Of a DNA stretch of 64,000 nucleotides, positions 46,139-56,765 are shown in pieces. Below the pieces are notes generated by a model. The model saw only the letters and a program-made list of their open reading frames with translations, made no database searches and was not told the origin of the DNA. Positions within the stretch are counted from its first letter, which is position 1; the number at the start of each line of letters is the position of its first letter. The DNA is taken from assembly GCF_904849725.1 (NCBI RefSeq), contig NC_058519.1:359383974-359447973 (forward strand), written 5' to 3'. A program made the translations under genes and the position numbers. The DNA comes from Hordeum vulgare subsp. vulgare (lineage: Eukaryota > Streptophyta > Magnoliopsida > Poales > Poaceae).

Positions 46139-47569
46139 TTTGTGGGTTTCACGGTCGGCCAGTGCATCATGGTCCTTGCAAAGGACATTTGAGCTCCCAC
46201 TATGCACGCGGAGTGCCTCATGATGTCTATCTAGGGCGCCATAACAATGGGTTTCTGCACCAGCCCAAAATAGCTGCTTGGCGGTGGCTGTGTTGGCCAT
46301 AGTCTGAGATCCTTCATTGCTAGATCTACCATACGGTGCCATCAGCTATTTCGGTTGATCGGAGACAAGGAGGGGTTGCTCTGGGGCTTGGAATTGCATC
46401 CAGAACAACCTTTGCTCAGAATCCCCTTCCTGGGATGCATAATGCTTCGAGGCATCGGCCACACTCTTTGAAAGATCAACAAACACACTTGGATAATACT
46501 ATACTTGTGTAAGCAATGCAATCCTTTTTCTGGCAAAAATATACTTCAGTAAATATCTCTTATCATCTGTGATCTATTTGATATGGTGGATCTCTTTCTG
46601 ATGGTTGTGTGCCTCGTTTCGTGCATCTTGAAGCGTTGCGGTTGTAGAGGATAGCTCAGAAGATGTTTCCTTATTCTTCTGCTCAAGGACCTCACATTTA
46701 GTGACGACATCCTTGAGCTTGTGTTGTACCTCAGTGATCTTGGCCTCGTGCTTGTCAGTGACACACCTCGCCGTCAATAGTTCGACAGCTGCCTGTTCGG
46801 TTGAAGCCTTCTGTTCGGCAGCCTCTTGCATTTCTTTACTCAGATCAGCCTTGAGCTTCTCGACCTCAACGACAACAACTATAGTTACCATGAAAATAAT
46901 TCACATCTAAGGATACAAATAAGAAGACCTCACCTAGATGAGGAAATTAATGATCAATATCCTAGTTTTGAACTTACCGCGTGCATCATCAAACTGCTTG
47001 TTAAGAAGGTCAAACTCTCCAGCTTTCGATTCATTTCCGCCAACTCTATGGACTTGGGTGACGATGCCGAAGACGAGGCCTGCACAAATGCGTGTCAGAC
47101 TACTAAGTAATCATATTTTTTTAAATCCTCAGCTAGGTTATTTTCATCATCCTTCTAGAGTGTTGGGGGATATGGCTCACTCTTTTTCAAATTATATCAC
47201 TGTGTATTCCGCACTACTTTGACTCCCGCTTGAGTTATTCAAACTCACATAGGGCTCGGGGGCTAATGAATATAGGGATTTCTTATAAACCCATAAAAAC
47301 ATTTGCTTTGTAAAAACGACACTGTGAATTACCTTGAAACCTGTCAGCAAGCCATCGAGAGCCTCTTTCAATCCGATTCAAAGGATTTAATACTTTTTAG
47401 CACCGCACTCAGAATAGTGTGGTGTTCTTTAGGGATGGAAGAGTCATTTAGACCATCTTCCATCATGGCCGTCCACCCTGTTTGGGGTCGATCTGTTGTT
47501 GACGGCTTTCGGTGTGACATTGCGGTTTCTGCTGGTGGAGAAGTCATTGCGGATGGTTTCTGTTGGGGA
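46139..47569 (-). pseudogene. Element H3: fragment of a third H copy with antisense ORF remnant
   Basis: The minus strand carries the C-terminal half of the extra ORF only: an Asp/Glu-poor leader, a coiled coil (46891-46574, MVTIVVVVEVEKLKADLSKE and TEVQHKLKDVVTKCEVLEQK), and TMANTATAKQLFWAG near 46280. It begins abruptly after the H2 LTR, without its own 5' part, and is cut at 47570 by the LTR of D. The plus strand is collinear with H1 26540-28040. Confidence 0.55.
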
Positions 47570-47583
47570 TGTTATAACATCCC
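47566..47583. repeat. 18-bp perfect palindrome at the H3/D junction
   Basis: GGGATGTTATAACATCCC is its own reverse complement. It overlaps the start of LTR D (TGTTATAAC at 47570) and the probable target site GGGGA. Confidence 0.7.
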
Positions 47584-48011
47584 GTTATAAGACCCGCCCT
47601 ATGAGGCCGGGTCGATATAAAGGCGGCTCTGTCTCCATGATCAAGATGGGCCGTTATCTGAGAAGCGGAAGGTGTCGGGCGCAAGATATGAAGGGATGGT
47701 TGGCCCATGACTTGGAGACGGTGACTTAGTGGCCCACATAAGGAACACGTCGCCTAAAGTTTCCTTGCATGAGAGGCAAGGCGAGTTAGAGGTGGATCGG
47801 CTCACGAATTTTAATGCAGGCCGGACTCTTGTAAACCTAGAGCCTCGACCTGTATATAAAGGCGAGTCTCCAGGGTGGATGAGGTTAATAAAACATCAAT
47901 CGAGAGCTAGGTCAAGTGAATCCGCACCCCTGTAATCGATTCAAACAACAATACACACATAGAAGGACGTAGGCTTTTATCTCAATCTGAGGGGCCGAAC
48001 CTGGTTAAACT
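47570..48011 (+). repeat. LTR D (5' part, cut by element C)
   Basis: Starts TGTTATAACATCCCG; contains TATATAAA at 47853-47860, then CTGTAATCGATTC and GGGGCCGAACCTGGTTAAAC, a late-LTR block also seen in C, E and H. It is cut at 48011, where element C begins; the rest is not in this window. Confidence 0.55.
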
Positions 48012-48865
48012 TGTAGGCGTTCTGGTAATAGGGGTACCCGGACCTGCCTGCGTGTGGCCGAGGGGTGACCCACTTCATCGAGCAAACCAACCGGCATGGC
48101 ACCACGTGAGGCAAGGCCCTCGTGAGGGGCCAAGCCTCACGAGGAGGAACGACATCAAGACCCGCAGGGGGGCTCCTCACGACCCCTCTGGAGCTGCGGA
48201 TATTCAAGGGTGACGCAAGGGAAGGACAGGCGAGCAACGGACAACAGGGCGGAGCAGTTTCCCGTTTAGCGCAAAGGGGGCAAGGACGTACCAGGGTTCC
48301 AAAGGCATCTCGCAAAGGTTTCCCTTGTGGTGCAACAAGGCAGTTGCCGCCCGCTAGCAGGACATACATCATCCCCGGGCCCATCCTTGCAGCGCGGGCA
48401 ACCACTTTGCAGGCGAAGACCACCTTTGGGCATAGGAGCATGTTCCCCTGTTACCCTTCAAAATTGGCCGTTATGGGATCCCTTCCCGCAGAAATGATAA
48501 GGGAAGAGGACCAGGGCCGCCACTATAAATAGAGGATAGGTTGCTTCGTAGAGGGGGATCCGAACCATTCATTCACCCGTTCTCACACCACTAAGGCCAC
48601 CTAGCCTCAGGAGGCCGAAGAGCATTGTACTAGTTCATCCACCAACCTCCACGTGAGACAATCCACCAAAGCAGGAGTAGGGTTTTACGCTTCGCAGCGG
48701 CCCGAACCTGGGTAAACTCTTGTGTTCTGTGTATCCCTCACCATCGAGTGAGATCTCTGCCTTGTTCATCTAGTAGCGAGCTTAGTGAGACAAGCTTGTG
48801 AGAGATCTTTGTACACGCCCCCTGACTTCGAATCCTTAGGGTTGTGCGGAGCCCGAAATCCAACA
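48012..48865 (+). repeat. 5' LTR of element C
   Basis: The 854-bp LTR begins TGTAGGCGTTCTGG and ends AAATCCAACA, directly followed by the PBS. TATAAATA lies at 48525-48532. AAACT (48007-48011) would be its left target site; the right one is outside the window. Confidence 0.7.
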
Positions 48866-48888
48866 TTTGCGGAGCCAGGTAGGGGGCG
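48866..48888 (+). other. Primer binding site of element C
   Basis: TTTGCGGAGCCAGGTAGGGG right after the LTR. It is similar to the PBS-like TTTGGCGCGCTAGGTAGGGG of E at 54100. I do not assign the primer tRNA. Confidence 0.55.
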
Positions 48889-48936
48889 TGTCAAGGTTTC
48901 CTCCAAGCTCCGCCTTCACCAAGCTTCGCCTCTCCG

Positions 48937-50030
48937 ATGGCTGATACCCGCAGGGCTCGCGCAGAGCGCCGCTCCACCCGCGTTACCCAGACGGCGCCCG
49001 TCGGTGCCGCCGGCATGCGCCGATCACCGCCACCCGTGGTGAACGTTGCTACCGGCCTCGAGTTCAAGAGCAGCAAGGTTCCGCCCAGCATGTGACTGAG
49101 CTGGCCGACGGTCACACGGACACTCCATCGCTTGTCCGGGCTTCAGGGTTGGCATCCCGCGCTCGACCAGAGGTGCCGCATGGCCAGCACGCACTTGCCA
49201 TGGCCACCGAGCTGCTCCGCTATCGGCCCGCCCTTGACCGCCACAACGATTGGCTCCAGTGGATCGAGGAGCTCGTCGCCTCTGGTGGTGACACCGCGGC
49301 GCTCTCTTGCTTGCTCCGACCCAAACTGTCTTTAGCGAACGACGAGGAGCAAGACGTGCCACCCCCACCTCCGCGGCATGGAGCGGACCACGAGCCGAGA
49401 CAGGAACTGCGTCCCCGCTATCGTCCACGCGAACCCAGGGCGAGGCCAGGAGATGAAGCCAACTGTCAGGTGGTTCCTCGGCCCCGTGCTGACGCGCGTG
49501 CACCCCCGGTGCTGCAAATCCAGCGCCGTGAGCGCGCCCCGCTTGAAGCAGACCCAGTAGAGCAACAAGACTCGGTTGTTCCCACGCGCGCGGCACCCGT
49601 CGGGCTGATGGGGTGCCTCGCCATCGCCCGTGAGCTCTACCCAACTACGTGGCCCTGCAAGTTCAAGCCCGATCTACCCCCGCGCTCCCTGGACCCAGCT
49701 GAGTTCCTGCAACTCTACACGCTGAGCATCAGGGCGACAGGAGGAGGCGACAAGGTCATGGCGTGCTGGTTCCCCATGGCGGTCAAGGATGGCATGCTCT
49801 CTTGGCTCCTCAACCTCCGAAAGGCGTCCATAACCTCCTGGGACGATCTGCGCGAGCGCTTCATCGCCAACTTCCAGGGCATCCACGACCGCACTCCTGC
49901 TGTGAACGACCTGCGGCGCATCAAGCAGCGGGAGGGGGAGACCCTACACAAGATCATACAATGCTTCACAGTCATGGGCCTCAAGATCCCCAAGGTGTCG
50001 AATGAAGCCGTCATCTCGGCCTCAAGATGA
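48937..50030 (+). pseudogene. Gag remnant of element C
   Basis: The natural start is MADTRRARAERRSTRVTQ at 48937, but that frame ends at 49093-49095. Gag continues in another frame to 50030, with the gag core LYTLSIRATGGGDKVMACWF, PMAVKDGMLSWLLNLRKASI, SWDDLRERFIANFQGIHDR, then NDLRRIKQREGETLHKIIQC, typical of the Retrotrans_gag domain. The frame breaks at AVISASR where related proteins continue into a FTDGVR-type stretch. Gag is a capsid protein. The N-terminus is proline- and arginine-rich. Confidence 0.75.
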
Positions 50031-51319
50031 AGGAGGAGCTCACCATGAATTACGAAATGAGCACTGCACTAGAAAAGTTCAACCTAGCAAGCAAATGCGC
50101 GAGCGCTGAAGAAGGGAACTTGTCGCTCCTCGGGCCCCAGACGGCGGACCCAGAAGAGAAGAAGGCCAAGGCCAAGGAGGTGAAGCGCAAGGCTCCGGTG
50201 GTTCTCGCCGCCGAGCCCGAGGCGCAACACAGCCGAGGTGGAGAGCGTCCGTCCATGGGGGGCCAACGTGCATCTTACACGGCACCAGCGGCCATGATAC
50301 CTCAGAGTGCCATGAGCTCTGACCGGTCCGTGTCGAGCACTCCAGCAAGCGCCTCGGATGAGGAGACAGAGGCCCCGCGTGCGGTGGTGGCCGCTAGGAC
50401 GACCGGGAGCCACGTCACGGGTGGTACGAGCAGCCTCAGGAGGACCACTGGCGCAGCCAGCCTCAGGAGGACCGCTGGCGCGACGTCCTTCAGGAGGGGC
50501 AACGACGCGGTCAGCCTCATGAGGTTTGCCCTCGTGAGGCTGGGATACCTCCGCTGCCTCGACCACCCAGAAGAAGGGATGAAGATAGGCAGAACGATGG
50601 GGTTGGGGGCTTCTAGGAGGTCAGGGCATTTGCCTCCATCCTGGGCGGCGCCCAGACCCCAGCCTCGAACCGCGCCTTCAAGCAGTTTGCCGGGAGGTGA
50701 AAGCCGCTCTCCCGAGGCCGGAAGCGATGCGCCCCTCAACTGGTCCAAGACCATCATCACCTTTGACCCCAGTGATCAGCTCAGGTGCTCGTTCATGCTC
50801 GGCAAGCTCCCCATGATATGCACCCCAACCATCAGCAACATCCTCGTCACCAATACGCTCATCGATAGTGGAGCGGGGCTCAACGTCCTCTCGGTCAAGA
50901 CCTTCGAGACACTCCAGTTGCCTTACAAGCAGCTCATGCCCACCAAGCCCTTCTTGGGGGTCACGGAAGGGTCCACTGTGCCCATCGGACTGGTGCGCCT
51001 ACCAGTCACCTTCGGTGAAAGCAAGAACTATCACACTGAGATCATCGTCTTCGACATCGCGCACATCCACCTCGCATACAATGCGATCCTCAGGTATCCG
51101 GCTCTCACCGAGTTCATGGCAGTGACGCACTACGGCTACAACATCCTCAAGATGCCAGGGAGCGGCGGCGTCATCACCATCACCTGTGACGAGAAGGATG
51201 CCGTATGCACCCTCGAGCGCGCCTACCGCGAAGCGGCGGCCGAACGCTCGGACGACGAAGGAGACGAGACACCTCGCAAGGACCCATACAAGAAGAAGAG
51301 GCAGCTCCTCCTCACATAG
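50027..51319 (+). CDS. Gag C-terminus plus protease of element C (430 aa)
   Basis: This uninterrupted frame continues gag (MKEELTMNYEMSTALEKFNL and KAKAKEVKRKAPVVLAAEPE) into a variable region with three copies of a 9-residue SLRRTTGAA-like repeat (residues 134-157), then a retroviral-type aspartic protease with TLIDSGAGLNVLS. The catalytic Asp is residue 280 (50864-50866) in the D-S-G-A box. It ends with NAILRYPALTEFMAVTHYGY, ILKMPGSGGVITITCDEKDA and a basic tail. The second motif, usually LGRPAL, is LRYPAL, which may weaken it. A zinc knuckle is not seen. The start here is internal to gag. Confidence 0.65.
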   Translation: MKEELTMNYEMSTALEKFNLASKCASAEEGNLSLLGPQTADPEEKKAKAKEVKRKAPVVLAAEPEAQHSRGGERPSMGGQRASYTAPAAMIPQSAMSSDRSVSSTPASASDEETEAPRAVVAARTTGSHVTGGTSSLRRTTGAASLRRTAGATSFRRGNDAVSLMRFALVRLGYLRCLDHPEEGMKIGRTMGLGASRRSGHLPPSWAAPRPQPRTAPSSSLPGGESRSPEAGSDAPLNWSKTIITFDPSDQLRCSFMLGKLPMICTPTISNILVTNTLIDSGAGLNVLSVKTFETLQLPYKQLMPTKPFLGVTEGSTVPIGLVRLPVTFGESKNYHTEIIVFDIAHIHLAYNAILRYPALTEFMAVTHYGYNILKMPGSGGVITITCDEKDAVCTLERAYREAAAERSDDEGDETPRKDPYKKKRQLLLT

Positions 51320-51910
51320 TGCCGTGGGACTTCAGGCCCTGAGCCTGGGGACGGGGCCATGCCTCCCATCGCATATGAAGGCATGCTCGACGCCCCCCTT
51401 GGGTCGGGCCTCGTGGCTCCCACCAGGGAGATCCCCGTCCTGATCAGTGAGGCGAGGGTGGCGTTCGAGCACATCCCGAGGGCTCACTCTGGTGCACGTC
51501 CACCCAGCTCCCATGAGTCCGTCATCAGAGAAATCCAAGAACTTCGAGAGGCCCAAGCCGTGTGAGGCCGGGACTGCCTTGCACCACCAATCGTAGTCGC
51601 CATCATCGGCAGAGTCGACCGGCCCCGCATCTGCATCAACGCACTCGCAACCAACAGATCGGCGGCTCAAGGCCCTTTCTGGCCCGCGCTAACTGACCAT
51701 CGGTGGGTGTACCCACGCGCCGGTGCCCTCATGCCCTTCGGGCTGGGGAACGCGGCTGCCACCTACCAACGGCTCCAGCGGGCCATGCTCGGGAGACGGC
51801 GGACCTGTGAGGGTTGTGACCGCGGACACACAAGATCGGGGGACGATGGCGCCTTCGGCACTTTAGCGGCATGGCCGCCAGGTGACTTTTTGTCGGCTGC
51901 CGCCAGGTAA
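51320..51910 (+). pseudogene. Reverse transcriptase vestige of element C
   Basis: After the protease stop, short blocks remain: FEHIPRAHSGARPPSS, EIQELREAQAV, then WVYPRAGALMPFGLGNAAAT and YQRLQRAMLG near 51697-51790, the region before the RT catalytic box. The box itself and the palm and fingers domains are missing. The frame then runs into non-RT sequence. So RT was lost by deletion. Confidence 0.6.
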
Positions 51911-52208
51911 CTTTTTCGCTCACCCTGTCCGAGGGTACCCCCAAGGCCAGGCGGCCTCCAAGAGATCAGGGAACTCCCCGAGCCGCTACCTTCATTTACT
52001 CACCCTTCAGTTGTCTCTATCTCACCCATTTTGAACCCTAACATTCTACCTTGCTTGTATTGTCGGGCGGTCGGCCCCCCGCTTGAGGGCTCCGGTCGAA
52101 GCTTATCCTTGCAGGCCTCGTGAGGCAGTAGATACCCAACCTCGCACCCGAAGAAGAAGAAGTCAGCAGGGTCCACCAATGACCCGAATAAAATCAACTC
52201 AGTCCACC
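51911..52208 (+). other. Non-coding stretch of element C after RT vestige
   Basis: No motif recognised. GCCAGGTGACTTTTTGTCGG near 51880 is nearly repeated 20 bp on (GCCAGGTAACTTTTTCGCTC). Confidence 0.5.
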
Positions 52209-52651
52209 AATGACTTGGGGGTAGGGACACTCGCGAGGCCATAACATCCTCACGACCTCCCGTATACACCCCCACCGTTACACTCTCACGTAATAACGAG
52301 CTGAGGCTGTATACGCCCAGGGCCCCCCGAGGACGCGGAGGGGTCCATCCCACGCCTAGTGGCGGCCCTATGCTCCGCACTAGGGAGAAGACGGAGGTAA
52401 TCAACAAAGTCCACTAATGACTTCGGGAATCAAGCGCCTAATGCCTCGGGGGTAGGGACACTCGCGAGGCCAAAGCGTCCTTGCAACCTCCCATATACAC
52501 CCCCATCGTGACACTCTCACCTAATAACGAGCCGAGGCTGTATACGCCCAGTGCCCCCCGAGAACGTGGAGGGGTCCATCCCTTGCCTAGTGGCAGCCCT
52601 ACACTGCGCTGGGGAGAAGACGAAGGCAATCAACACAATCCGCTAATGACT
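52209..52651 (+). repeat. R1: two tandem units of about 231 bp in element C
   Basis: GGGGGTAGGGACACTCGCGA begins both units (52217 and 52447). Both include the CTCCCRTATACACCCCC, GGCTGTATACGCCCAG and GGAGGGGTCCATCCC blocks, and end CACTAATGACT-like. A degenerate partial unit follows to about 52735. Confidence 0.75.
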
Positions 52652-52798
52652 ACGCCCGCAGCTGGCATCAACACATTCCACTAATGGCTACGCCCGTAGG
52701 TGGTAAGGAAATCAACACAGACCAGCTGCGACTACGCCCACGCACTGTGCACGGGATATGCAACTAGAGGTACAGAGCCGCTCGTACGTCAAGGGGCA

Positions 52799-52822
52799 CC
52801 CCTGAGCATCGTGACTCAGGGG
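52799..52822. other. Hairpin in R2 unit a
   Basis: CCCCTGAG (52799-52806) pairs perfectly with CTCAGGGG (52815-52822). In unit b the arms are CTCCTGAG (52996-53003) and CTCAGGAG (53012-53019), also perfect; both sides changed together. In unit c they are CTCCTGAG (57650-57657) and CTCAGGGG (57666-57673), with one G-U pair. Confidence 0.65.
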
Positions 52823-53177
52823 CCTAACTGCGCCCGTAGCCCCTTCCTCCTTTGGGCCATCCTTGGTTTCCGGTCGGTTCAATCGCGGGGAGGTACGCGC
52901 TGTTCGGGCCCTACCGACGCAGAGCCTCGTGCGCTCGACAAACCACATCAAATCTCTTAGGAAGAATGCTGGAGTCACTCGTACGTCAAGGGGGACTCCT
53001 GAGCATCGCGACTCAGGAGCCTGAACTATGCCCGTAGCCCCTTCCCCTTTTGGGTCGTCCTTGGTTTCCGGTCGGTTCAACCGCGGGGCGGGACCTGCCA
53101 ACGCAGAGTGCTGGAGGAGTTCGGGAATATCAAATTATCAGCTTCTTAGGAGGGACAATGGAGTCGCTCGCACGTCA

Positions 53178-53182
53178 AGGGG
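53178..53182. repeat. Target-site duplication of E (left)
   Basis: AGGGG, matching AGGGG at 57643-57647. Confidence 0.8.
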
Positions 53183-54097
53183 TCTCGGTGCACTAAAGAC
53201 TAGGTCTCCAGTACCCCGGACTAGTGCGTGGACACCGGCAGCCCCCTACAGAGCGGCAAGGCACATCGCTGGACCATAGAGTGGAAGCAAGGATCGAATG
53301 CCCACCAAGTACAGACTACAAGCCCCCGGAAAGCGCCTGCTTGCTGGGATTGAAGAAGAGGCCCCGGCAGGGAGCTCCCCACCGGGAAGGAAAACACTGC
53401 CAAGGCGAGACCCTCTCGCCAAGGAAGGAGGACTGAGCACCAGCAAGCCATGCTTGCCGGGAAGATTAACGAGGCCTCGACAGGCCATCACCTCGGTGCC
53501 GAGAGGTAAAAGAAGAGCCCCAGCAAGGTGACCCTGTCGGGGAGAAAAAGAAGGCCCGAAGAGAAACGGGCCCAGGGCGCCTTCGCGTCATGTGATCGCT
53601 TCCACTGATGAACACACCACCGCGGATGCATGGACCAGCGTTCGCTCACACGCTAGCGCAACACCACGATGTTTCCACGTGTGGGTACGTGTCCAACTCC
53701 CGCTTACAAGGACAGGCAACCTCCCGAAGCATTTAATGCACCACAGTAACACTGTGGCAGGCGATCGCCATTGTTCCACTCGTGAACCCACCGTTCACCC
53801 TCTGAGCCACTGTGGTAACCCCTTCGCCTATAAAAGGAGGCCCGAGGCTCAGTAGAAGGGACTTCTGGATTTTTGACCAATCAAAAGGCCGTAAGGGGAC
53901 ATATCTACAATAAACTAAAACAAATAACAGAACACATCCTGGAGTAGGGTTTTAGGCACAACGTGGCCCGAACCTGGGTAAAAACGACCTTGCCGGGCTC
54001 TGACTGTTAGTTCTGCTCTTGCTACGACTCCTCTCCCCGCCAAACTAGCAAAAGGGGACCGTTGAGGCCCCCATAGGTGTTGATCCTTTCGCCGACA
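53183..54097 (+). repeat. 5' LTR of element E
   Basis: Begins TCTCGGTGCACTAAAGACT (the 3' copy has the expected TGTCGGTGCAC) and ends CTTTCGCCGACA. TATAAAA at 53829-53835. Carries a GGCCCGAACCTGGGTAAAAA block near its end. Confidence 0.88.
53829..53835 (+). promoter_or_regulatory. TATA box in 5' LTR of E
   Basis: CGCCTATAAAAGGAGGCCC is identical in both LTRs (second copy at 57374-57380). It is the likely promoter of the element. Confidence 0.7.
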
Positions 54098-54120
54098 TCT
54101 TTGGCGCGCTAGGTAGGGGG
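54098..54120 (+). other. Primer binding site of element E
   Basis: TTTGGCGCGCTAGGTAGGGG starts 2 nt after the LTR end. It is close to that of C and typical in position. Confidence 0.65.
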
Positions 54121-55249
54121 AGTCGCCGGAAGCAGGCCGGCGTCAGCGCTGTCCCGGTCCGACGAGCCGTTCGACGGCTCCATGGATCTCGGTTTGCCGC
54201 AGCATCCTCCTGGAGCGGGAGGAGATAGTGGCTGCTCTGCCCATGCGCGAGAGCACATAGCACCTCCATAGGTGCTATGTGAGCGCGGGTGGAAGGAGCG
54301 GAAGCCCCGAGCTCTGCATTGCCGAGCCGACACACCTCCTTGGAACGCCAGCACTGCTGTCGAGGGCGTGACATGTGGGCTTCGGCGAGGCCGCCGACGC
54401 TTACTCCGACCATCGCACATCTCCGGAGTGTTGCATGGTCGTCGAGGACGCGTCCAAGGCCCCGAACTGCCCCTTTACTCGCCCTCCTTGTCACATTTCT
54501 CCTTGGAGCACTGTGACGCGGAAAGATGTGCTTGGGGGCTCCTCCAGCAAACCTCTTGCAAAATAGGTGCGAAAGTGTTGCGCCCCGGCGTGCCTCTTTC
54601 CTTGAGTGTGCCCAAGAACCACCGGCGAAAACTTCGTCCGTAAGGAGGCTGCTGGGGGCAATGTCAGCTTGCCGGGGGTGGAAGTCATTCCTCCCCGGCA
54701 GCACCTCCAGACGCTGTGGCTAAGAATGTCGTGACGCAAGATAAGTACAAAAGCAAAACTCTTACCAGAATCTGGGTAGATTAGTTGTATCCTTTTGAAG
54801 TTTCGACTTTTGTATGAAAATCTCGCGTGCAGATTGACCTCGCTAAGATTAGTGCACTCCGACTTCGTTTTGAGCCTGTTCAATGACTTGAGCAGCCACA
54901 GAGCGCCCTCATCTTGTTTAGAACTCGTTCAACATTTTGGACAGGTACGTAGCACCGTACTTAGCCTCGAGCCGTGCTCGACGATTTACATGGTTACACA
55001 GAGTGCGGCAAGGAGTCTCGCCGGTGATGACCTCCTCTATTGTGTTTTCTGAGGATCCGCTCCTCTAAGTACTCGCGGTAGGATAAATCAAGCCGGCAAG
55101 CATCCGGAAAGTACAAGAGAATAACCATACAAAATGAGACTCGAATAAAGGATGCATCTATTCATTCATTTGTGTGGATACATTTGATTCCACTTACAGT
55201 GCATTGTTGTTCTAACCTAAAGACTTTGTCTTTTAAAAAGAGGATCGAC
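54121..55249 (+). other. Element E interior, 5' part
   Basis: No recognisable coding. A long minus-strand frame (54045-54704, 219 aa) overlaps the LTR end and PBS, is compositionally driven (GC-rich) and has no domain, so I do not call it a gene. An AT-richer stretch follows (54720-55230). Confidence 0.6.
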
Positions 55250-56185
55250 CTACGCGAAGGAGTGAAGTTCAAGAAGACAAAAGGCGAAGCCTACGGCGCG
55301 GCCAGTGCTGGATCCCCGAGACCAGCACTGTGCCGACGAGAACGAGATCAGCCCCGGCATGCACCACCTGCCCCCCTTGTGGCCCAAGCAAAGGACAGGG
55401 CACAGGAAGGGGCGAAGGATCCGGAGGCCGCGAGCGCACCTCCTCCTGGCGCCGGGAGGCCAACACCCGCTCCGGTGAGGTGGCCCAAGCAGAGGGCATG
55501 GAGAAGTCAGAGCTTGAGGAGGTGCCTCCTCCTCGAACATGAGGCACCGACGCCAGCTCTGGCAAGACACCCCCGCTAGGCGGGGGCACGGCGTGAGCAG
55601 GCCTCGGCGGCTTGGCCAACGGTCAGTCGGATCCCGGGAAATAGTACTCCGACTTGACCCCCCGGGATCCCGACCTGCCAAGAGCGCCACTGCCGCCGCT
55701 GTCCCCCTCGTCGCTATCGCTTGAGGAGGCACAACCGGCGTTGCTCGAGCCCTCTTCGCAGCAGCCGAGACGCACACCCGTGCGCCCGTAAGACTTGATG
55801 GTAACATATTAACCTCTGCTAGCTTAAAGCGGAGGATATGCCCATCCTCGAGGCTATGGGCGCGGGCGAAGGCTTTCCAGCCGCGCCCAAGCAGCATGGA
55901 GTGGCACTTTGGATACTCCACGCATGCCTGCATGGCGTCGTGGGAGCCGCACGCCCACAACCACAAGACCAGGGAGGTGCATATGACACCGCAGGGCGCC
56001 GCGCACCTCCACGAAGAGTTCCAGCGTCGTTCCGTCCGAGTGCTCGAGCAGCCCAGGGGATGGCGGAGACGCTGGAGTAGCACTCCACCTCCCTCGACCA
56101 CTTCCCCGGCGTCCTCGGCCCCTCGACCCTCTCCCGCCACGGTCGACGGGGCTGCCGCTGGCCGCGGCCCCAGAAGCTGTGGCAT
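55250..56185 (-). CDS. Antisense ORF of element E with B3-like stretch (311 aa)
   Basis: Residues 99-122 (LGRGWKAFARAHSLEDGHI, then LRFKL) look like the C-terminal part of a plant B3 DNA-binding domain, whose fold ends with a G-W-x-x-F, H-x-L-x-x-G-D/H, L-x-F-x-L pattern. Upstream, SDGTTLELFVEVRGALRCHM lies in another frame (56249-55854), so a frameshift probably splits the domain. The rest is Ala/Pro/Arg-rich and contains an acidic EEEAPPQ repeat. It is antisense to the LTRs. I infer that a host B3 gene piece was captured or that the family has an antisense regulator; the call is tentative because only a half domain is visible. Confidence 0.4.
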   Translation of the reverse strand: MPQLLGPRPAAAPSTVAGEGRGAEDAGEVVEGGGVLLQRLRHPLGCSSTRTERRWNSSWRCAAPCGVICTSLVLWLWACGSHDAMQACVEYPKCHSMLLGRGWKAFARAHSLEDGHILRFKLAEVNMLPSSLTGARVCVSAAAKRARATPVVPPQAIATRGTAAAVALLAGRDPGGSSRSTISRDPTDRWPSRRGLLTPCPRLAGVSCQSWRRCLMFEEEAPPQALTSPCPLLGPPHRSGCWPPGARRRCARGLRILRPFLCPVLCLGHKGGRWCMPGLISFSSAQCWSRGSSTGRAVGFAFCLLELHSFA

Positions 56186-56765
56186 GATCCGATCGGCATC
56201 CCCTTGCTGCCCTGGCGACCAACGGAGGCCGGCCCCGTCCCCTAACCATAGTTAGGGACAGGTGTCACCGGCAAAGTTGAGAAGAAGCAAGAGTGACAAG
56301 GCGACAGACATTGAAGGCTTCGAGAGTGAGATGGATGGGAAAAATCTCCGCGCAAACACCCTAATTTATATGGCAAAGCTCGGAGGCCATCCTCCTCGCT
56401 CCAAAAGCCGCCGCCCCTCTCGCCCAATCGCCCTCAAGTCACGAGTGGAACATGGAACCGCCCTGATGCGCCAATGCATGTAGGGGCGTGCCCATCCACG
56501 CCCACAGCTTTTGAGGCCACGATCGCCACTTGCCCGACCACCGCTGTGCATGCTCTATGCGTGGCAGAAGCGTTTCCATGGAATAAAGGGGCCATCACGC
56601 GCACGCCGCACACCCTCCCACTTCGCGCGTTCAATGCATGACGTGGGGAAAGTAAACCTCCAACGAATCGATTCCGATAAGCCCGGCGCCAATGAGTCTG
56701 CGCACCGCTTTGGACCTGGCCCAATAACACCTCGCATGCGTGTGTGGCCCAGGCCCGGGGGCTCC
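56186..56765 (+). other. Element E interior, 3' part and PPT
   Basis: Non-coding. It ends with the purine-rich GCCCGGGGGCTCC against the 3' LTR start TGTCGGTGCAC at 56766. Confidence 0.65.

Larger units (their letters stand above)
52779..53182 (+). repeat. R2: tandem repeat units a, b and start of c in element C
   Basis: Units begin at 52779, 52976 and 53165 (CGCTCGTACGTCAAGGGG). Periods are 197 and 189 bp. Unit c is broken at 53182 by element E and resumes at 57643. Each unit contains a hairpin around the CTGAG-CTCAG core and the block TTGGTTTCCGGTCGG. Confidence 0.8.

Noticed and set aside
48122..48532. 136-aa ORF in the LTR of C
   Set aside because: It lies entirely in U3 upstream of the TATA box and has no domain.
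52209..53182. Repeat array as a possible CRISPR
   Set aside because: Units are about 190-231 bp, not short repeats with unique spacers, and the setting is a plant retroelement.
54045..54704. 219-aa minus-strand ORF in E
   Set aside because: It overlaps the LTR end and PBS, has no domain, and the GC-rich composition leaves most frames open.
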